The position numbers and the translations under genes were made by a program. Below, piece by piece: positions 9,310 to 17,043 of a stretch of DNA of 18,928 nt; position 1 is the stretch's first letter; each line of letters begins with the position of its first letter. Source of the stretch: Acidimicrobiaceae bacterium. GTDB taxonomy: Bacteria; Actinomycetota; Acidimicrobiia; Acidimicrobiales; Salinilacustritrichaceae. Where the stretch lies: the NCBI GenBank assembly GCA_003476595.1, contig DMTU01000137.1, positions 949-19,876 of the forward strand, written 5' to 3'. The notes under the pieces are model-generated. The model saw nothing but the letters and a program-made list of their open reading frames with translations, ran no database searches and had not been told where the DNA came from.

Positions 9310-10215
9310 ATGAGCTACGAGCTGTCCCACCTCCGAGCCCTCGAGGCCGAGGGGATCCACATCATGCGCGAGGTGGCGGCCGAGTTTGAGCGCCCCGTGC
9401 TGCTGTTCTCGGGCGGCAAGGACTCCATCGTCATGCTCGAGCTGGCGATCCGGGCGTTCGCGCCGGCGAAGATCCCGTTCCCGGTGATGCACGTCGACAC
9501 CGGCCACAACTTCCCCGAGGTCATCGAGTTCCGCGACAGCCGGTTGGAGCGGGCCGGCGCCCGCCTCATCGTGGCCTCGGTGCAGGACTCGATCGACCAG
9601 GGACGGGTCACCGAGGTCACCGGGCCGCGGGCCAGCCGCAACCAGCTGCAGACGGTGACGTTGCTGGATGCCATCGAGGAGCACGGCTTCGACGCCGTTT
9701 TCGGCGGGGCCCGGCGCGACGAGGAGAAGGCCCGGGCCAAGGAGCGGGTGTTCTCCTTCCGTGACGACTTCGGCCAGTGGGATCCCAAGGGCCAGCGTCC
9801 CGAGGTGTGGAGCCTGTACAACGGCCGCCACCGCAAGGGCGAGCACATCCGGGTCTTCCCGATCAGCAACTGGACCGAGCTCGACGTGTGGCAGTACCTC
9901 CACGAGGAGGACGTCGAGATCCCGCCGATCTACTTCGCCCACGAGCGCCGGGTGTTCGAGCGCGACGGCATGCTGCTGTCGGAGTCGCCCCACATCGAGC
10001 TGCTCGAGGGCGAGACGGTCTTCACCGAGACCGTTCGCTACCGCACCATCGGCGACATGACCTGCACCGGGGCCGTCGAGTCCGGCGCCGCCACGCTGCA
10101 GGCGATCATCGAAGAGGTCGCCGCCACCCGCATCACCGAGCGAGGCGCCACCCGCGCCGACGACCGCGTGAGCGAGGCCGCCATGGAGGACCGCAAGAAG
10201 GAGGGCTACTTCTGA
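9310..10215 (+). CDS. cysD: Sulfate adenylyltransferase small subunit
   Basis: CysD is the adenylyl-transferring subunit of the CysDN ATP sulfurylase, which makes APS from ATP and sulfate at the expense of GTP hydrolysis by CysN. The 301-residue length is standard. The PP-loop SGGKDS occupies residues 34-39. It is followed by HVDTGHNFPE, GARRDEEKARAKERVFSFRD, and RVFPISNWTELDVWQYL, all hallmarks of CysD rather than of APS/PAPS reductase. The ATG at 9310 has AGGA at 9302-9305 and starts like known CysD proteins. The stop overlaps the cysN start by one base (TGATG), so translation is coupled. No cysH or sulfite reductase gene is visible in the window. Confidence 0.97.
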   Translation: MSYELSHLRALEAEGIHIMREVAAEFERPVLLFSGGKDSIVMLELAIRAFAPAKIPFPVMHVDTGHNFPEVIEFRDSRLERAGARLIVASVQDSIDQGRVTEVTGPRASRNQLQTVTLLDAIEEHGFDAVFGGARRDEEKARAKERVFSFRDDFGQWDPKGQRPEVWSLYNGRHRKGEHIRVFPISNWTELDVWQYLHEEDVEIPPIYFAHERRVFERDGMLLSESPHIELLEGETVFTETVRYRTIGDMTCTGAVESGAATLQAIIEEVAATRITERGATRADDRVSEAAMEDRKKEGYF

Positions 10216-11468
10216 TGGAGCTCCTGCGCTTCGCCACGGCCGGCTCGGTCGACGACGGCAAGTCCACCCTCATCGGGCGGCTGCTCTACGACTCCAAGAC
10301 GATCTTCCAGGACCAGCTGGAGGCGGTCGAGCGCACCTCGGTCGAGCGCGGCGACGAGTACACGAACCTGGCGCTGCTCACCGACGGCCTCCGCGCCGAG
10401 CGCGAACAGGGCATCACCATCGACGTCGCCTACCGCTACTTCGCCACCCCCCGGCGCAAGTTCATCATCGCCGACACCCCCGGCCACATCCAGTACACGC
10501 GCAACATGGTCACGGGGGCGTCGACCGCGAACGTGGCCCTGGTGCTGGTGGATGCCCGCAACGGCATCGTCGAGCAGTCCCGCCGCCACGCCTTCCTCGC
10601 CTCCCTGCTGCGCATCCCGCACCTCGTCGTGTGCATCAACAAGATGGACCTGGTCGATTGGAGCGAGGACCGCTACGAGGAGATCAAGGCCGAGTTCCGC
10701 CAGTTCGCGACCAAGCTCGACATCAACGACCTGACCTTCATTCCGGTCTCGGCGCTGCTCGGCGACAACGTGGTCGACCGGTCCGACAACATGAAGTGGT
10801 ACGAGGGCCTGCCGCTGCTGCGGTTCCTCGAGGAGGTCCACATCGCGTCGGACCGCAACCTCATCGACAGCCGCTTCCCCGTGCAGTACGTCATCCGCCC
10901 GATGAGCTCCTCGGGGATGGACTACCGGGGCTACGCCGGCACGGTGTCCGGTGGCGTGTTCAAGCCGGGCGACGAGGTCGTCGTGCTGCCCTCGGGGTTC
11001 ACCTCCACCATCGCGGCGATCGACGGTCCGAACGGGCCCATCGACGAGGCCTACCCGCCGATGTCGGTCACGATCCGGCTCACCGACGAGATCGACATCA
11101 GCCGGGGCGACATGATCTGCCGCCCGAAGAACCAGCCGATCGCGTCCCAGGACGTCGAGGCCATGGTGTGCTGGATGTCCGAGGCCGGCTCGCTCCAGCC
11201 CCGCCAGAAGCTGGCCATCAAGCACACCACCCGCTGGGCCCGGGCGATGGTGAACGACGTCCAGTACCGCCTCGACGTGAACACGCTGCACCGGGACGAG
11301 GAGGCCTCCAGCCTGTCCCTGAACGAGATCGGCCGGGTGTCGCTGCGCACCACTGCGCCGCTCTTCTTCGACGAGTACCGGCGCAACCGCTTCACCGGCA
11401 GCTTCATCCTCGTGGACGAGTCCACCAACAACACGGTCGCCGCCGGGATGATCCTCGGCGAGACCTGA
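10215..11468 (+). CDS. cysN: Sulfate adenylyltransferase large subunit (GTPase)
   Basis: CysN is the EF-Tu-like GTPase subunit that drives APS synthesis by CysD. The 417-residue protein has all G motifs: GSVDDGKST near the N-terminus, the switch threonine in [20 protein letters not shown] and SALLGDNVV. Two beta-barrel domains follow, with the [23 protein letters not shown] block. The protein ends after the second barrel, so it lacks the C-terminal APS kinase domain found in CysNC fusions; that activity is encoded separately just downstream. The ATG overlaps the cysD stop by one base. Confidence 0.97.
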   Translation: MELLRFATAGSVDDGKSTLIGRLLYDSKTIFQDQLEAVERTSVERGDEYTNLALLTDGLRAEREQGITIDVAYRYFATPRRKFIIADTPGHIQYTRNMVTGASTANVALVLVDARNGIVEQSRRHAFLASLLRIPHLVVCINKMDLVDWSEDRYEEIKAEFRQFATKLDINDLTFIPVSALLGDNVVDRSDNMKWYEGLPLLRFLEEVHIASDRNLIDSRFPVQYVIRPMSSSGMDYRGYAGTVSGGVFKPGDEVVVLPSGFTSTIAAIDGPNGPIDEAYPPMSVTIRLTDEIDISRGDMICRPKNQPIASQDVEAMVCWMSEAGSLQPRQKLAIKHTTRWARAMVNDVQYRLDVNTLHRDEEASSLSLNEIGRVSLRTTAPLFFDEYRRNRFTGSFILVDESTNNTVAAGMILGET

Positions 11469-11478
11469 GGCTGTCCTC

Positions 11479-12075
11479 GTGACGGCTCGGGCCACCCCGA
11501 ACACGGTCTGGCACCCTTCGGCGCTGGATCGCGCGGCTCGGCCCTCGCTCGGCGCCACCGTCTGGTTCACCGGCCTGTCCGGCTCCGGCAAGTCGACCGT
11601 GGCCGTGGAGGTCGAGCGGCTGCTCGTGGCCACCGGGCGTCCGGCGTACCTGCTCGACGGGGACAACCTGCGCCAGGGCCTGAACGGCGACCTCGGGTTC
11701 AGCGCCGAGGACCGCACCGAGAACGTCCGGCGGGTCGGCGAGGTCGCCCGCCTGTTCGCCGATGCCGGCGTGGTCGCGCTGGTGCCGGTCATCTCGCCCT
11801 ACCGCGCCGACCGTGACCGGGTCCGCTCGATCCACGAGCTGGCCGGGCTGCCCTTCGTCGAGGTCTTCGTCGACACGCCGCTGGAGGTGTGCGAGGCCCG
11901 GGACCCCAAGGGGCTCTACGCCAAGGCGAGGGCCGGCGAGATCACCGGCTTCACCGGCATCGACGACCCCTACGAGGCACCGGAGTCACCCGAGCTGCGC
12001 CTGACCCCCGACGACGGCGCCCCGGACGCCCAAGCCGGCCGCGTCCTCGCGCTCCTGGAGACGCTCACCGGCTGA
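11479..12075 (+). CDS. cysC: Adenylylsulfate (APS) kinase
   Basis: CysC phosphorylates APS at the 3' position to give PAPS for sulfate reduction or for sulfotransferases. The 198 residues include the P-loop GLSGSGKST (32-40), [16 protein letters not shown] around residue 60, the [13 protein letters not shown] active-site loop with the conserved serine, and the lid [25 protein letters not shown]. This is a complete stand-alone enzyme. The GTG at 11479 is 10 nt after the cysN stop codon, without a strong ribosome-binding site. The last 11 bp overlap the convergent nitroreductase-family gene. Confidence 0.96.
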   Translation: MTARATPNTVWHPSALDRAARPSLGATVWFTGLSGSGKSTVAVEVERLLVATGRPAYLLDGDNLRQGLNGDLGFSAEDRTENVRRVGEVARLFADAGVVALVPVISPYRADRDRVRSIHELAGLPFVEVFVDTPLEVCEARDPKGLYAKARAGEITGFTGIDDPYEAPESPELRLTPDDGAPDAQAGRVLALLETLTG

Positions 12076-12505
12076 ACCCCCCGGGTCCGGAGCTGGCAGC
12101 GGCCACGGAACGCCCGCGGTGCTGAGCTGCTCGCCGGCGACCCGTCGGAGGCGGAACCGGTCGTGGGACGAATCGCACGAAGGGGGGTCTGCGAGGAACG
12201 CTTCTCTCCCCGGCGCCTACCCGGACCGGGGCGATGACGTGGACGTCCGGGTGGGAGCGCACGTTGGCGACCCAGTCCGGGGTCCGGCGTTGCCCTCCGG
12301 CGCCCCCGACGATGACGAGGTCGCCGTCGGGGCGGCGGTGGAAGGCGAGCGCGGTCTGCCGTTGCCGGCCGCTCCTGCGCCCGGTCGTCTCCAGCACCAG
12401 CACCGGGGTGCGGAACAAGGTCGAGAGGGCGCTCCGGCCGAAGCGGCGGACCTGGGCTGCCTCGACACCTCGCAGCGCACGACGGATCGGCCGGAGCCGG
12501 TCCAT
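12065..12505 (-). CDS. Deazaflavin-dependent nitroreductase (DDN) family protein with abnormal C-terminus, possible pseudogene
   Basis: Residues from about 20 to 95 are typical of the DDN/DUF385 split-barrel family that uses F420: [23 protein letters not shown], then [31 protein letters not shown]. The expected remainder of the domain (a GRRFRARA-like strand, a helix starting near an E-R-x-x-L-W motif and a final IPVVVL-like strand) is absent. Instead the frame reads a low-complexity Arg/Pro/Ser/Gly tail and ends inside cysC. I translated the other two frames of this stretch and did not find the missing part, so this is not a simple single frameshift. Deletion followed by drift is the likeliest story. 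A GTG at 12538 with CAATCT 7 nt before it is an alternative start. Activity is doubtful. Confidence 0.55.
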   Translation of the reverse strand: MDRLRPIRRALRGVEAAQVRRFGRSALSTLFRTPVLVLETTGRRSGRQRQTALAFHRRPDGDLVIVGGAGGQRRTPDWVANVRSHPDVHVIAPVRVGAGERSVPRRPPFVRFVPRPVPPPTGRRRAAQHRGRSVAAASSGPGGFSR

Positions 12506-12641
12506 GGCGTTGCGTCGGGCCCTGGTCGCACCGGTCACCCGCGAGAGATTGCCCGAGCGTCGCTGCCCCCGCCACCCGTCACGGCCGACCAGGGACCTCC
12601 GGCCCTGCCGCCAACTGCCGTCGCCGTGCGACAGTGCGGGC

Positions 12642-13214
12642 ATGGAGCGACGCCGACCCGGCCACGGGCGCTACGCCCACCCCGAGCGCGAGCAGCGATG
12701 GCTCCTCGCCGAGGTGCCCGACGGTGCCGCCCCGTGGGCGGAGATCACCGACCGCTACCTCGACGGCACCAACCTGCGGATCCGCCGGGTCGAGGGGGCT
12801 GACGGCGTCGTGCACAAGCTCACCCAGAAGGTCCGCCCCGTCCCGGACGACCCGAGCCGGGTCATGCTCACCACGATGTACGTGCCGGACCACGAGGTGA
12901 CCGCGCTGACGTCCCTGCCGGGCCGGGAGCTGCGCAAGACCCGCAGGCGCATCGAGTTCGACGGGCGCCACGTGGCCGTGGACGTCCTCCACGAGCGCTT
13001 CGAGGGCTTGGTCCTGGCCGAGACCGAGCTGGGCATCCACGAGGCGCGCATGCCCATGCCGCCGTTCGCGTGCTGCGACGTGACGGACGACAACCGCTTC
13101 GCCGGGGGATCACTCGCGGCCATGACTGACGCGGCGCTGGCCGAGCTCCGCGCCGAGGTCGAGGAGCTCGTGGCTACTCGATGGCAAGGGGCTGGCAGCT
13201 CGCGGCGTCGGTGA
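12642..13214 (+). CDS. CYTH-domain (triphosphate tunnel) protein
   Basis: The 190-residue protein matches stand-alone CYTH proteins, which bind triphosphates in a beta-tunnel; relatives include class IV adenylate cyclase, thiamine triphosphatase and inorganic triphosphatase. The N-terminal signature ExExK appears as Glu15-Arg-Glu17-Gln-Arg19, with Arg in the place of Lys. Further tunnel residues lie in DRYLDGTNLRIRR, HKLTQKVR, KTRRRIEF and LAETEL. The substrate cannot be told. The ATG at 12642 follows GACAGT by 6 nt, suggesting leaderless expression. The 3' end overlaps the convergent membrane-protein gene by 41 bp, so the last residues (WQGAGSSRRR) are probably not part of the conserved fold. 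Confidence 0.85.
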   Translation: MERRRPGHGRYAHPEREQRWLLAEVPDGAAPWAEITDRYLDGTNLRIRRVEGADGVVHKLTQKVRPVPDDPSRVMLTTMYVPDHEVTALTSLPGRELRKTRRRIEFDGRHVAVDVLHERFEGLVLAETELGIHEARMPMPPFACCDVTDDNRFAGGSLAAMTDAALAELRAEVEELVATRWQGAGSSRRR

Positions 13215-13590
13215 TCTCGGTCAGCACCGGGGCGTCGTCGCGCAGGAGGAGGTGGACGCACCGACGGCCGAGCCCCCAGCTCGTCTCGTAGGCGAGGCTG
13301 ATGCCGGTCGTGCCGAAGGCGGCACCGCGGAACGCGTCGCCGTGCCCGAGGGCGTCGGTGAGGGGATCGCCGGAGCCGGCCCCGAACGAGCGCAGCTCGT
13401 CGCCGGCGAGCGCGGAGACGTCGTCCACCTGGCGGCCGGCGCGGCGCAGGTCCTCGGCCAGCTCGCTGGCCTGGCGGTCCACGTTGCGCTCCGACAGCCA
13501 CGTCGTCACGGTGAGGGGCACGCCGACGACGAGGACGATCCCGGCGAGGATCAGGCCCCGCCGACGTCGTCCCTGGGCCTCGTCGTCCAT
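13174..13590 (-). CDS. Membrane-anchored protein of unknown function
   Basis: I do not recognise this 138-residue protein. It starts MDDEAQGRRRR, then one hydrophobic helix (LILAGIVLVVGVPLTVTTWL, residues about 13-32), so it is probably anchored with its C-terminal 105 residues outside the membrane. The external part has an Asp/Glu-rich helix (VDRQASELAEDLRRAGRQVDDV), then a small domain with two cysteines (GRRCVHLLL and AASCQPLA) that could form a disulfide. There is no lipobox. The ATG at 13590 follows TACCGT by 6 nt. The gene diverges from the TIGR03085 gene with only 53 bp between, and overlaps the CYTH gene at its 3' end by 41 bp. Confidence 0.75.
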   Translation of the reverse strand: MDDEAQGRRRRGLILAGIVLVVGVPLTVTTWLSERNVDRQASELAEDLRRAGRQVDDVSALAGDELRSFGAGSGDPLTDALGHGDAFRGAAFGTTGISLAYETSWGLGRRCVHLLLRDDAPVLTEITDAASCQPLAIE

Positions 13591-13596
13591 GAGGTC

Positions 13597-13637
13597 ACGG
13601 TAGGCGCCGCTGCACGGGTCCCGACCGGCGGTAGACA
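13597..13637. promoter_or_regulatory. Back-to-back -10 elements between two divergent leaderless genes
   Basis: TACCGT (minus strand, 13602 down to 13597) is 6 nt before ATG 13590. TAGACA (plus strand, 13632-13637) is 6 nt before ATG 13644. Both positions would put transcription start at or within a base or two of the initiation codon. The two cores are only 29 bp apart, so polymerases could compete. No clear -35 elements are seen. Confidence 0.4.
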
Positions 13638-13643
13638 GGGCCG

Positions 13644-14255
13644 ATGCACCCCTCCCTCCGCGAGCGCGCCGCCCTCTGCGACCTGTTCGAGCAGCTCGGC
13701 CCGGACGCGCCCACCCGATGCGAGGGATGGCGCACGACCGAGCTCGCCGCCCACCTCCACACCCGGGAGCACCGCCTCGACGCCGGCCCTGGCCTGCTCG
13801 GCCGTGGGCCCTTCGCCCGCTACACCGCCAAGCTCGAGGCCAAGGCGGCGGAGCGTCCCTTCGGCGAGCTGGTCGCCGAGCTGCGCGACGGCCCACCCCG
13901 CCAGTGGTTCGGGCGCTACGTCCCGGCCGGCGACATCCACGAGTGGTTCGTGCACCACGAGGACGTGCGCCGGGCCAACGGCGAGCTGCCCCGACTGGAC
14001 GACGACCTCGACGAAGCCCTGTGGGTCGCGCTGGGACGGTGGGGCAAGATCCTCACCCGCAAGGCCGACGTGGGTGTCGAGCTGGTGGCCCACGACGGTC
14101 GCAGCCGGCAGGCGAAGGACGGAGACGAGTCCGTGATCCTGCGTGGGCGCCCGGGCGAGATCATGCTCGCGCTCTTCGGCCGGGAGTCGGCCAGCACCCT
14201 CGAGGGGAGCGACGCCGCGCTGGCGAAGTACCACGCGTCCACGATCGGGCTCTGA
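13644..14255 (+). CDS. TIGR03085-family metal-binding protein (DinB/mycothiol maleylpyruvate isomerase-like)
   Basis: The 203-residue protein belongs to the actinobacterial TIGR03085 group within the DinB/MDMPI four-helix superfamily, many members of which are thought to be mycothiol-dependent transferases. The start RERAALCDLFEQLGPDAPTRCEGWRTTELAAHLHTREHRLDAGPG is characteristic. Likely metal ligands are the histidines in AAHLHTREHR and in WFVHHEDVRRA, which is the usual HHEDVRR signature. The substrate is not known. The ATG at 13644 follows TAGACA by 6 nt. The DUF2237 gene begins 17 nt downstream; it has its own -10-like hexamer, so the two may be transcribed both together and separately. 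Confidence 0.85.
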   Translation: MHPSLRERAALCDLFEQLGPDAPTRCEGWRTTELAAHLHTREHRLDAGPGLLGRGPFARYTAKLEAKAAERPFGELVAELRDGPPRQWFGRYVPAGDIHEWFVHHEDVRRANGELPRLDDDLDEALWVALGRWGKILTRKADVGVELVAHDGRSRQAKDGDESVILRGRPGEIMLALFGRESASTLEGSDAALAKYHASTIGL

Positions 14256-14272
14256 GCGGTCCACACTGGGAC

Positions 14273-14635
14273 ATGGCCAAGAACGTCCTCGGCACCGATC
14301 TCCAGAGCTGCTCCACCGACCCGATGACCGGGTTCTACCGGGACGGGTGCTGCAGCACCGGTGGTGACGACGTCGGGGTGCACACGGTGTGCGCGGTGGT
14401 CACCGACGACTTCCTGGAGTTCTCCAAGGCCGCCGGCAACGACCTGTCGACGCCCATGCCCCAGTTCGGCTTCCCCGGCCTGCGCGACGGGGACCAGTGG
14501 TGCCTGTGCGCGCCGCGCTGGCAGGAGGCCTTCGAAGCCGGCAAGGCCCCGCAGGTCGTGCTCGAGGCCACCCACGTCCAGACGCTCGAGTGGTGCACGC
14601 TGGACGACCTGAAGGCCCACGCCGTCCAGCGCTGA
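14273..14635 (+). CDS. DUF2237 family protein
   Basis: The 120-residue protein is a clear DUF2237 member: NVLGTDLQSCSTDPMTGFYRDGCCSTG near the start, then DVGVHTVCAVVTDDFLEFSKAAGNDLSTP, FGFPGLRDGDQWCLCAPRWQEAFEAGKAPQVVLEATH. Five or six cysteines are conserved in the family, including GCC, TVC and WCLC. The function of the family is unknown; small size and cysteines suggest metal binding or a redox role, which is inference. The ATG at 14273 has CACACT 5 nt upstream. The stop lies 28 nt from the stop of the convergent molybdenum hydroxylase gene. Confidence 0.9.
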   Translation: MAKNVLGTDLQSCSTDPMTGFYRDGCCSTGGDDVGVHTVCAVVTDDFLEFSKAAGNDLSTPMPQFGFPGLRDGDQWCLCAPRWQEAFEAGKAPQVVLEATHVQTLEWCTLDDLKAHAVQR

Positions 14636-14663
14636 GCGAGCGCGACGCCACGACTGCCAGTTT

Positions 14664-16964
14664 TCAGGAAGATGCGACCTGGATGGCGGTCCAGACCCGT
14701 TCGGCGGTGAGCGGCATGTCGATGTGGCGCACGCCGAGGTGCGCCACGGCGTCGACCACGGCGTTCTGCACGGCAGGCGTGGCGCCGATGGTGCCGGCCT
14801 CGCCGATGCCCTTGGCGCCCAGCGGGTTCAGCGGCGTGGAGGTCTCCTGCACCACCCGCTCGAAGCTGGGCAGCTCAGCGGCGGACGGCAGGGCGTAGTC
14901 GGCCAGCGTGGTGGTGAGCGGGTTGCCGTCGGCGTCGTAGCGGATCTCCTCGAACAGGGCCTGTCCGATGCCGGCGGCCACCCCGCCGTGGACCTGGCCG
15001 TCGAAGATCAGCGGGTTGAGGATCGTGCCGGCGTCGTCGCAGCACACGTGCCTGAGCACCCGGACCTGCCCGGTCTCGGTGTCGACCTCGACCACGGACA
15101 CGTGGGCGCCGAAGGGGAAGGTGGATCCGCCGGGCTGGAAGTCGGTCTCGGCGAACAGCCGCTCGATGCCCTGGGCGGGCGCGGCGGCGGCGAGCTCGGC
15201 CCACGTCTTGGCCGACACGGGGGCGCCGGCGACGGCGAAGGTGCCGGCGGCGGGGTCGTGCACGACGTCGGCGGGGTCGGCCTCCAGCAGCTCCGCGGCC
15301 AGCTTGCGGGCTTCGTCGACCACCAGCTCGGCCGCCGCCGCAGCGGCCGCGCCGCCGATCTGCAGCGACTTCGATCCGCCGGTCCCGCTGCCCCGGGGCA
15401 CGTCGTCGGTGTCGCCGTGGCGCACCTCGATGCGCTCCATCGGGATGCCGGTGCGGTCGCTGACCAGCATGGCCCACGCGGTGTGGTGGCCCTGGCCGTG
15501 GGCGGACGAGCCGGTGCGGACGATGGCCCCACCCTCGGCCGTGATCTCCACCGACCCGTATTCCTTCTCCTGCATCACGTTGGTGATCTCGACGTAGGCG
15601 GACACGCCGATGCCCAGCTGGCAGGGGTCGCTCGCCTCCCGTCGGCGGGCCTGGTCGGCTCGCAGCTCGTCGTAGCCCGCCGCCTCCAGGGCGGCGTCGA
15701 GCGCGGCCTGGTAGGCGCCGGTGTCGTAGGCGCCACCGGTGGCCGTCTGGACGGGGAAGGCCTCGGGGGCCAGCAGGTTGCGCCGGCGCACCTCGACGGG
15801 GTCCATGCCGATCTCGGCGGCGAAGCGGTCGACCATGCGCTCGATGGCCGCCGCGGCCTCGGGCCGGCCCGCCCCTCGGTAGGCGCCGACGTTGGAGGTG
15901 TTCGTGAGCACCGAGCGGATGCGGACGGCGACGTCGTCGATGGCGTAGCACCCCGGCGCCATCAGCCGGGTCATGAACGGCAGCACCGCCCCCATCCCGG
16001 CGTAGGCGCCGCCGTCCTGCAGCACGTCGAGGCGGTAGCCGGTGAGGCGGCCGTCGCGGGTGCCGGCCAGGCTGGCGTGCTGCACCTGCCCGCGGCCGTG
16101 CACCATGCCGACCAGGTTCTCGGAGCGGGTCTCGGCCCAGCGGACCGGACGGCCGAGGCGCCGGGCGACCCAGGGCACGACCAGCTCCTCGGGGGTGGTG
16201 CCGTGCTTGGCCCCGAACCCGCCCCCCACGTCGGGCGTGATCACCCGCACCTGGGAGCGGTCGACGTCGAACACCTTGGCCAGCTCCTTGCGGGTGCCGT
16301 GGGCGCCCTGCGTGCATGCCCACTGGGTGAGCTGATCGCCGTCCCACCGGGCCGCCACGGCCCGGGACTCCAGCGGGACGGGGGCCATGCGCTGGTTGAC
16401 GAGCCGCTCGCTCACGACGACCACGTCCGGGCCGGCGAGCTGCTCGGGACCGACCGGGTCGCCCTGGTCGAGCACCAGGTTGGACCCGGCCTCCTCGTGG
16501 ACGAGCACCGCGCCGTCCGCGGCGGCCTCGAGCTCGAGCACGGGATCGAGCGTCTCGACGTCGGCCCACACGAGCTCGGCGGCATCGACGGCCTGGGCCT
16601 TGGTCTCGGCCACCACCACGGCGACCGGTTCGCCGACGTAGCGCACCACGTCCCGGGCCAGCAGCGGCTGGGTGATCCCGTGGGCCAGGATCGGGCTGGA
16701 GGCGAGCGGCCCGACGTCGATGTCGGCGCCGGTGAACACGCCGACCACGCCGGGCATCGCCACTGCGTCGTCGACGTCGACGGACAGGATGCGGCCGCGG
16801 GCGGCCATCGAGCGCACGAAGGCGATGTGCAGCGCCTCGGGCGGAGCGACGTTGTCGATGAAGGTGCCGCGGCCGCGCAGCAGCGCCGGGTCCTCGACCC
16901 GCTGCACCCTCGTGCCGAGGATGCTCCCACCCGCCGCTGGTTGCTCCGTCCCCGTGGCCGTCAT
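14664..16964 (-). CDS. Molybdenum hydroxylase large subunit (xanthine dehydrogenase/CoxL-like, AYRGAGR type)
   Basis: The 766-residue protein is a molybdopterin-binding large subunit of the xanthine dehydrogenase/aldehyde oxidase/CO dehydrogenase family. The N-terminal part (ILGTRVQRVEDPALLRGRGTFIDNV, residues 15-39) and VGEPVAVVVAETKAQAVDAA form the first domain. The active-site loop AYRGAGR is at 361-367; this is the so-called form II signature, not the AYxCSFR loop of proven CO dehydrogenase. GQGHHTAWAM and GAKGIGEAGTIGATPAVQNAV hold the cofactor and the catalytic glutamate (Glu722). No FeS or FAD subunit gene is adjacent: the convergent neighbour is DUF2237 and the divergent one is a regulator. 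The partners must be elsewhere if the enzyme is active. The ATG at 16964 follows TAGAAC by 7 nt. CO oxidation should not be assumed; the substrate is unknown. Confidence 0.92.
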   Translation of the reverse strand: MTATGTEQPAAGGSILGTRVQRVEDPALLRGRGTFIDNVAPPEALHIAFVRSMAARGRILSVDVDDAVAMPGVVGVFTGADIDVGPLASSPILAHGITQPLLARDVVRYVGEPVAVVVAETKAQAVDAAELVWADVETLDPVLELEAAADGAVLVHEEAGSNLVLDQGDPVGPEQLAGPDVVVVSERLVNQRMAPVPLESRAVAARWDGDQLTQWACTQGAHGTRKELAKVFDVDRSQVRVITPDVGGGFGAKHGTTPEELVVPWVARRLGRPVRWAETRSENLVGMVHGRGQVQHASLAGTRDGRLTGYRLDVLQDGGAYAGMGAVLPFMTRLMAPGCYAIDDVAVRIRSVLTNTSNVGAYRGAGRPEAAAAIERMVDRFAAEIGMDPVEVRRRNLLAPEAFPVQTATGGAYDTGAYQAALDAALEAAGYDELRADQARRREASDPCQLGIGVSAYVEITNVMQEKEYGSVEITAEGGAIVRTGSSAHGQGHHTAWAMLVSDRTGIPMERIEVRHGDTDDVPRGSGTGGSKSLQIGGAAAAAAAELVVDEARKLAAELLEADPADVVHDPAAGTFAVAGAPVSAKTWAELAAAAPAQGIERLFAETDFQPGGSTFPFGAHVSVVEVDTETGQVRVLRHVCCDDAGTILNPLIFDGQVHGGVAAGIGQALFEEIRYDADGNPLTTTLADYALPSAAELPSFERVVQETSTPLNPLGAKGIGEAGTIGATPAVQNAVVDAVAHLGVRHIDMPLTAERVWTAIQVASS

Positions 16965-17030
16965 GGGCCACGTTCTAGACCATGCCCTCACTGCCGTGCT
17001 GCGTGCGTCGCGTGGCCGGTGTGCCTGGCG

Positions 17031-17036
17031 TACCGT
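17031..17036 (+). promoter_or_regulatory. -10-like element of the SARP regulator gene
   Basis: TACCGT matches the TANNNT form and lies 7 nt before ATG 17044. The same hexamer precedes ATG 13590 on the other strand. The 79-bp divergent region also carries TAGAAC (minus strand, 16977-16972) for the hydroxylase gene. No convincing -35 element is seen. Confidence 0.35.
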
Positions 17037-17043
17037 TCGGTCG

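Noticed and set aside
10206..11792. Open frame of 528 codons opposite cysN and cysC
   Set aside because: It is antisense to two genes with complete GTPase and kinase motifs and has no recognisable domain.
12076..12641. Possible extra plus-strand gene between cysC and the CYTH gene
   Set aside because: The open frames there give Arg/Pro/Gly-rich shadow products, while the minus strand carries recognisable DDN sequence over much of the region.
14664..16964. Carbon monoxide dehydrogenase large subunit (coxL)
   Set aside because: The loop is AYRGAGR and not AYxCSFR, and no coxM or coxS gene is adjacent, so CO oxidation is not supported.
16966..17017. Inverted repeat GGCCACG / CGTGGCC between the hydroxylase and the SARP gene
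   Set aside because: The 7-bp arms are 38 bp apart and made mostly of G and C; a match like this is easily expected by chance in such DNA, and SARPs usually bind direct repeats.
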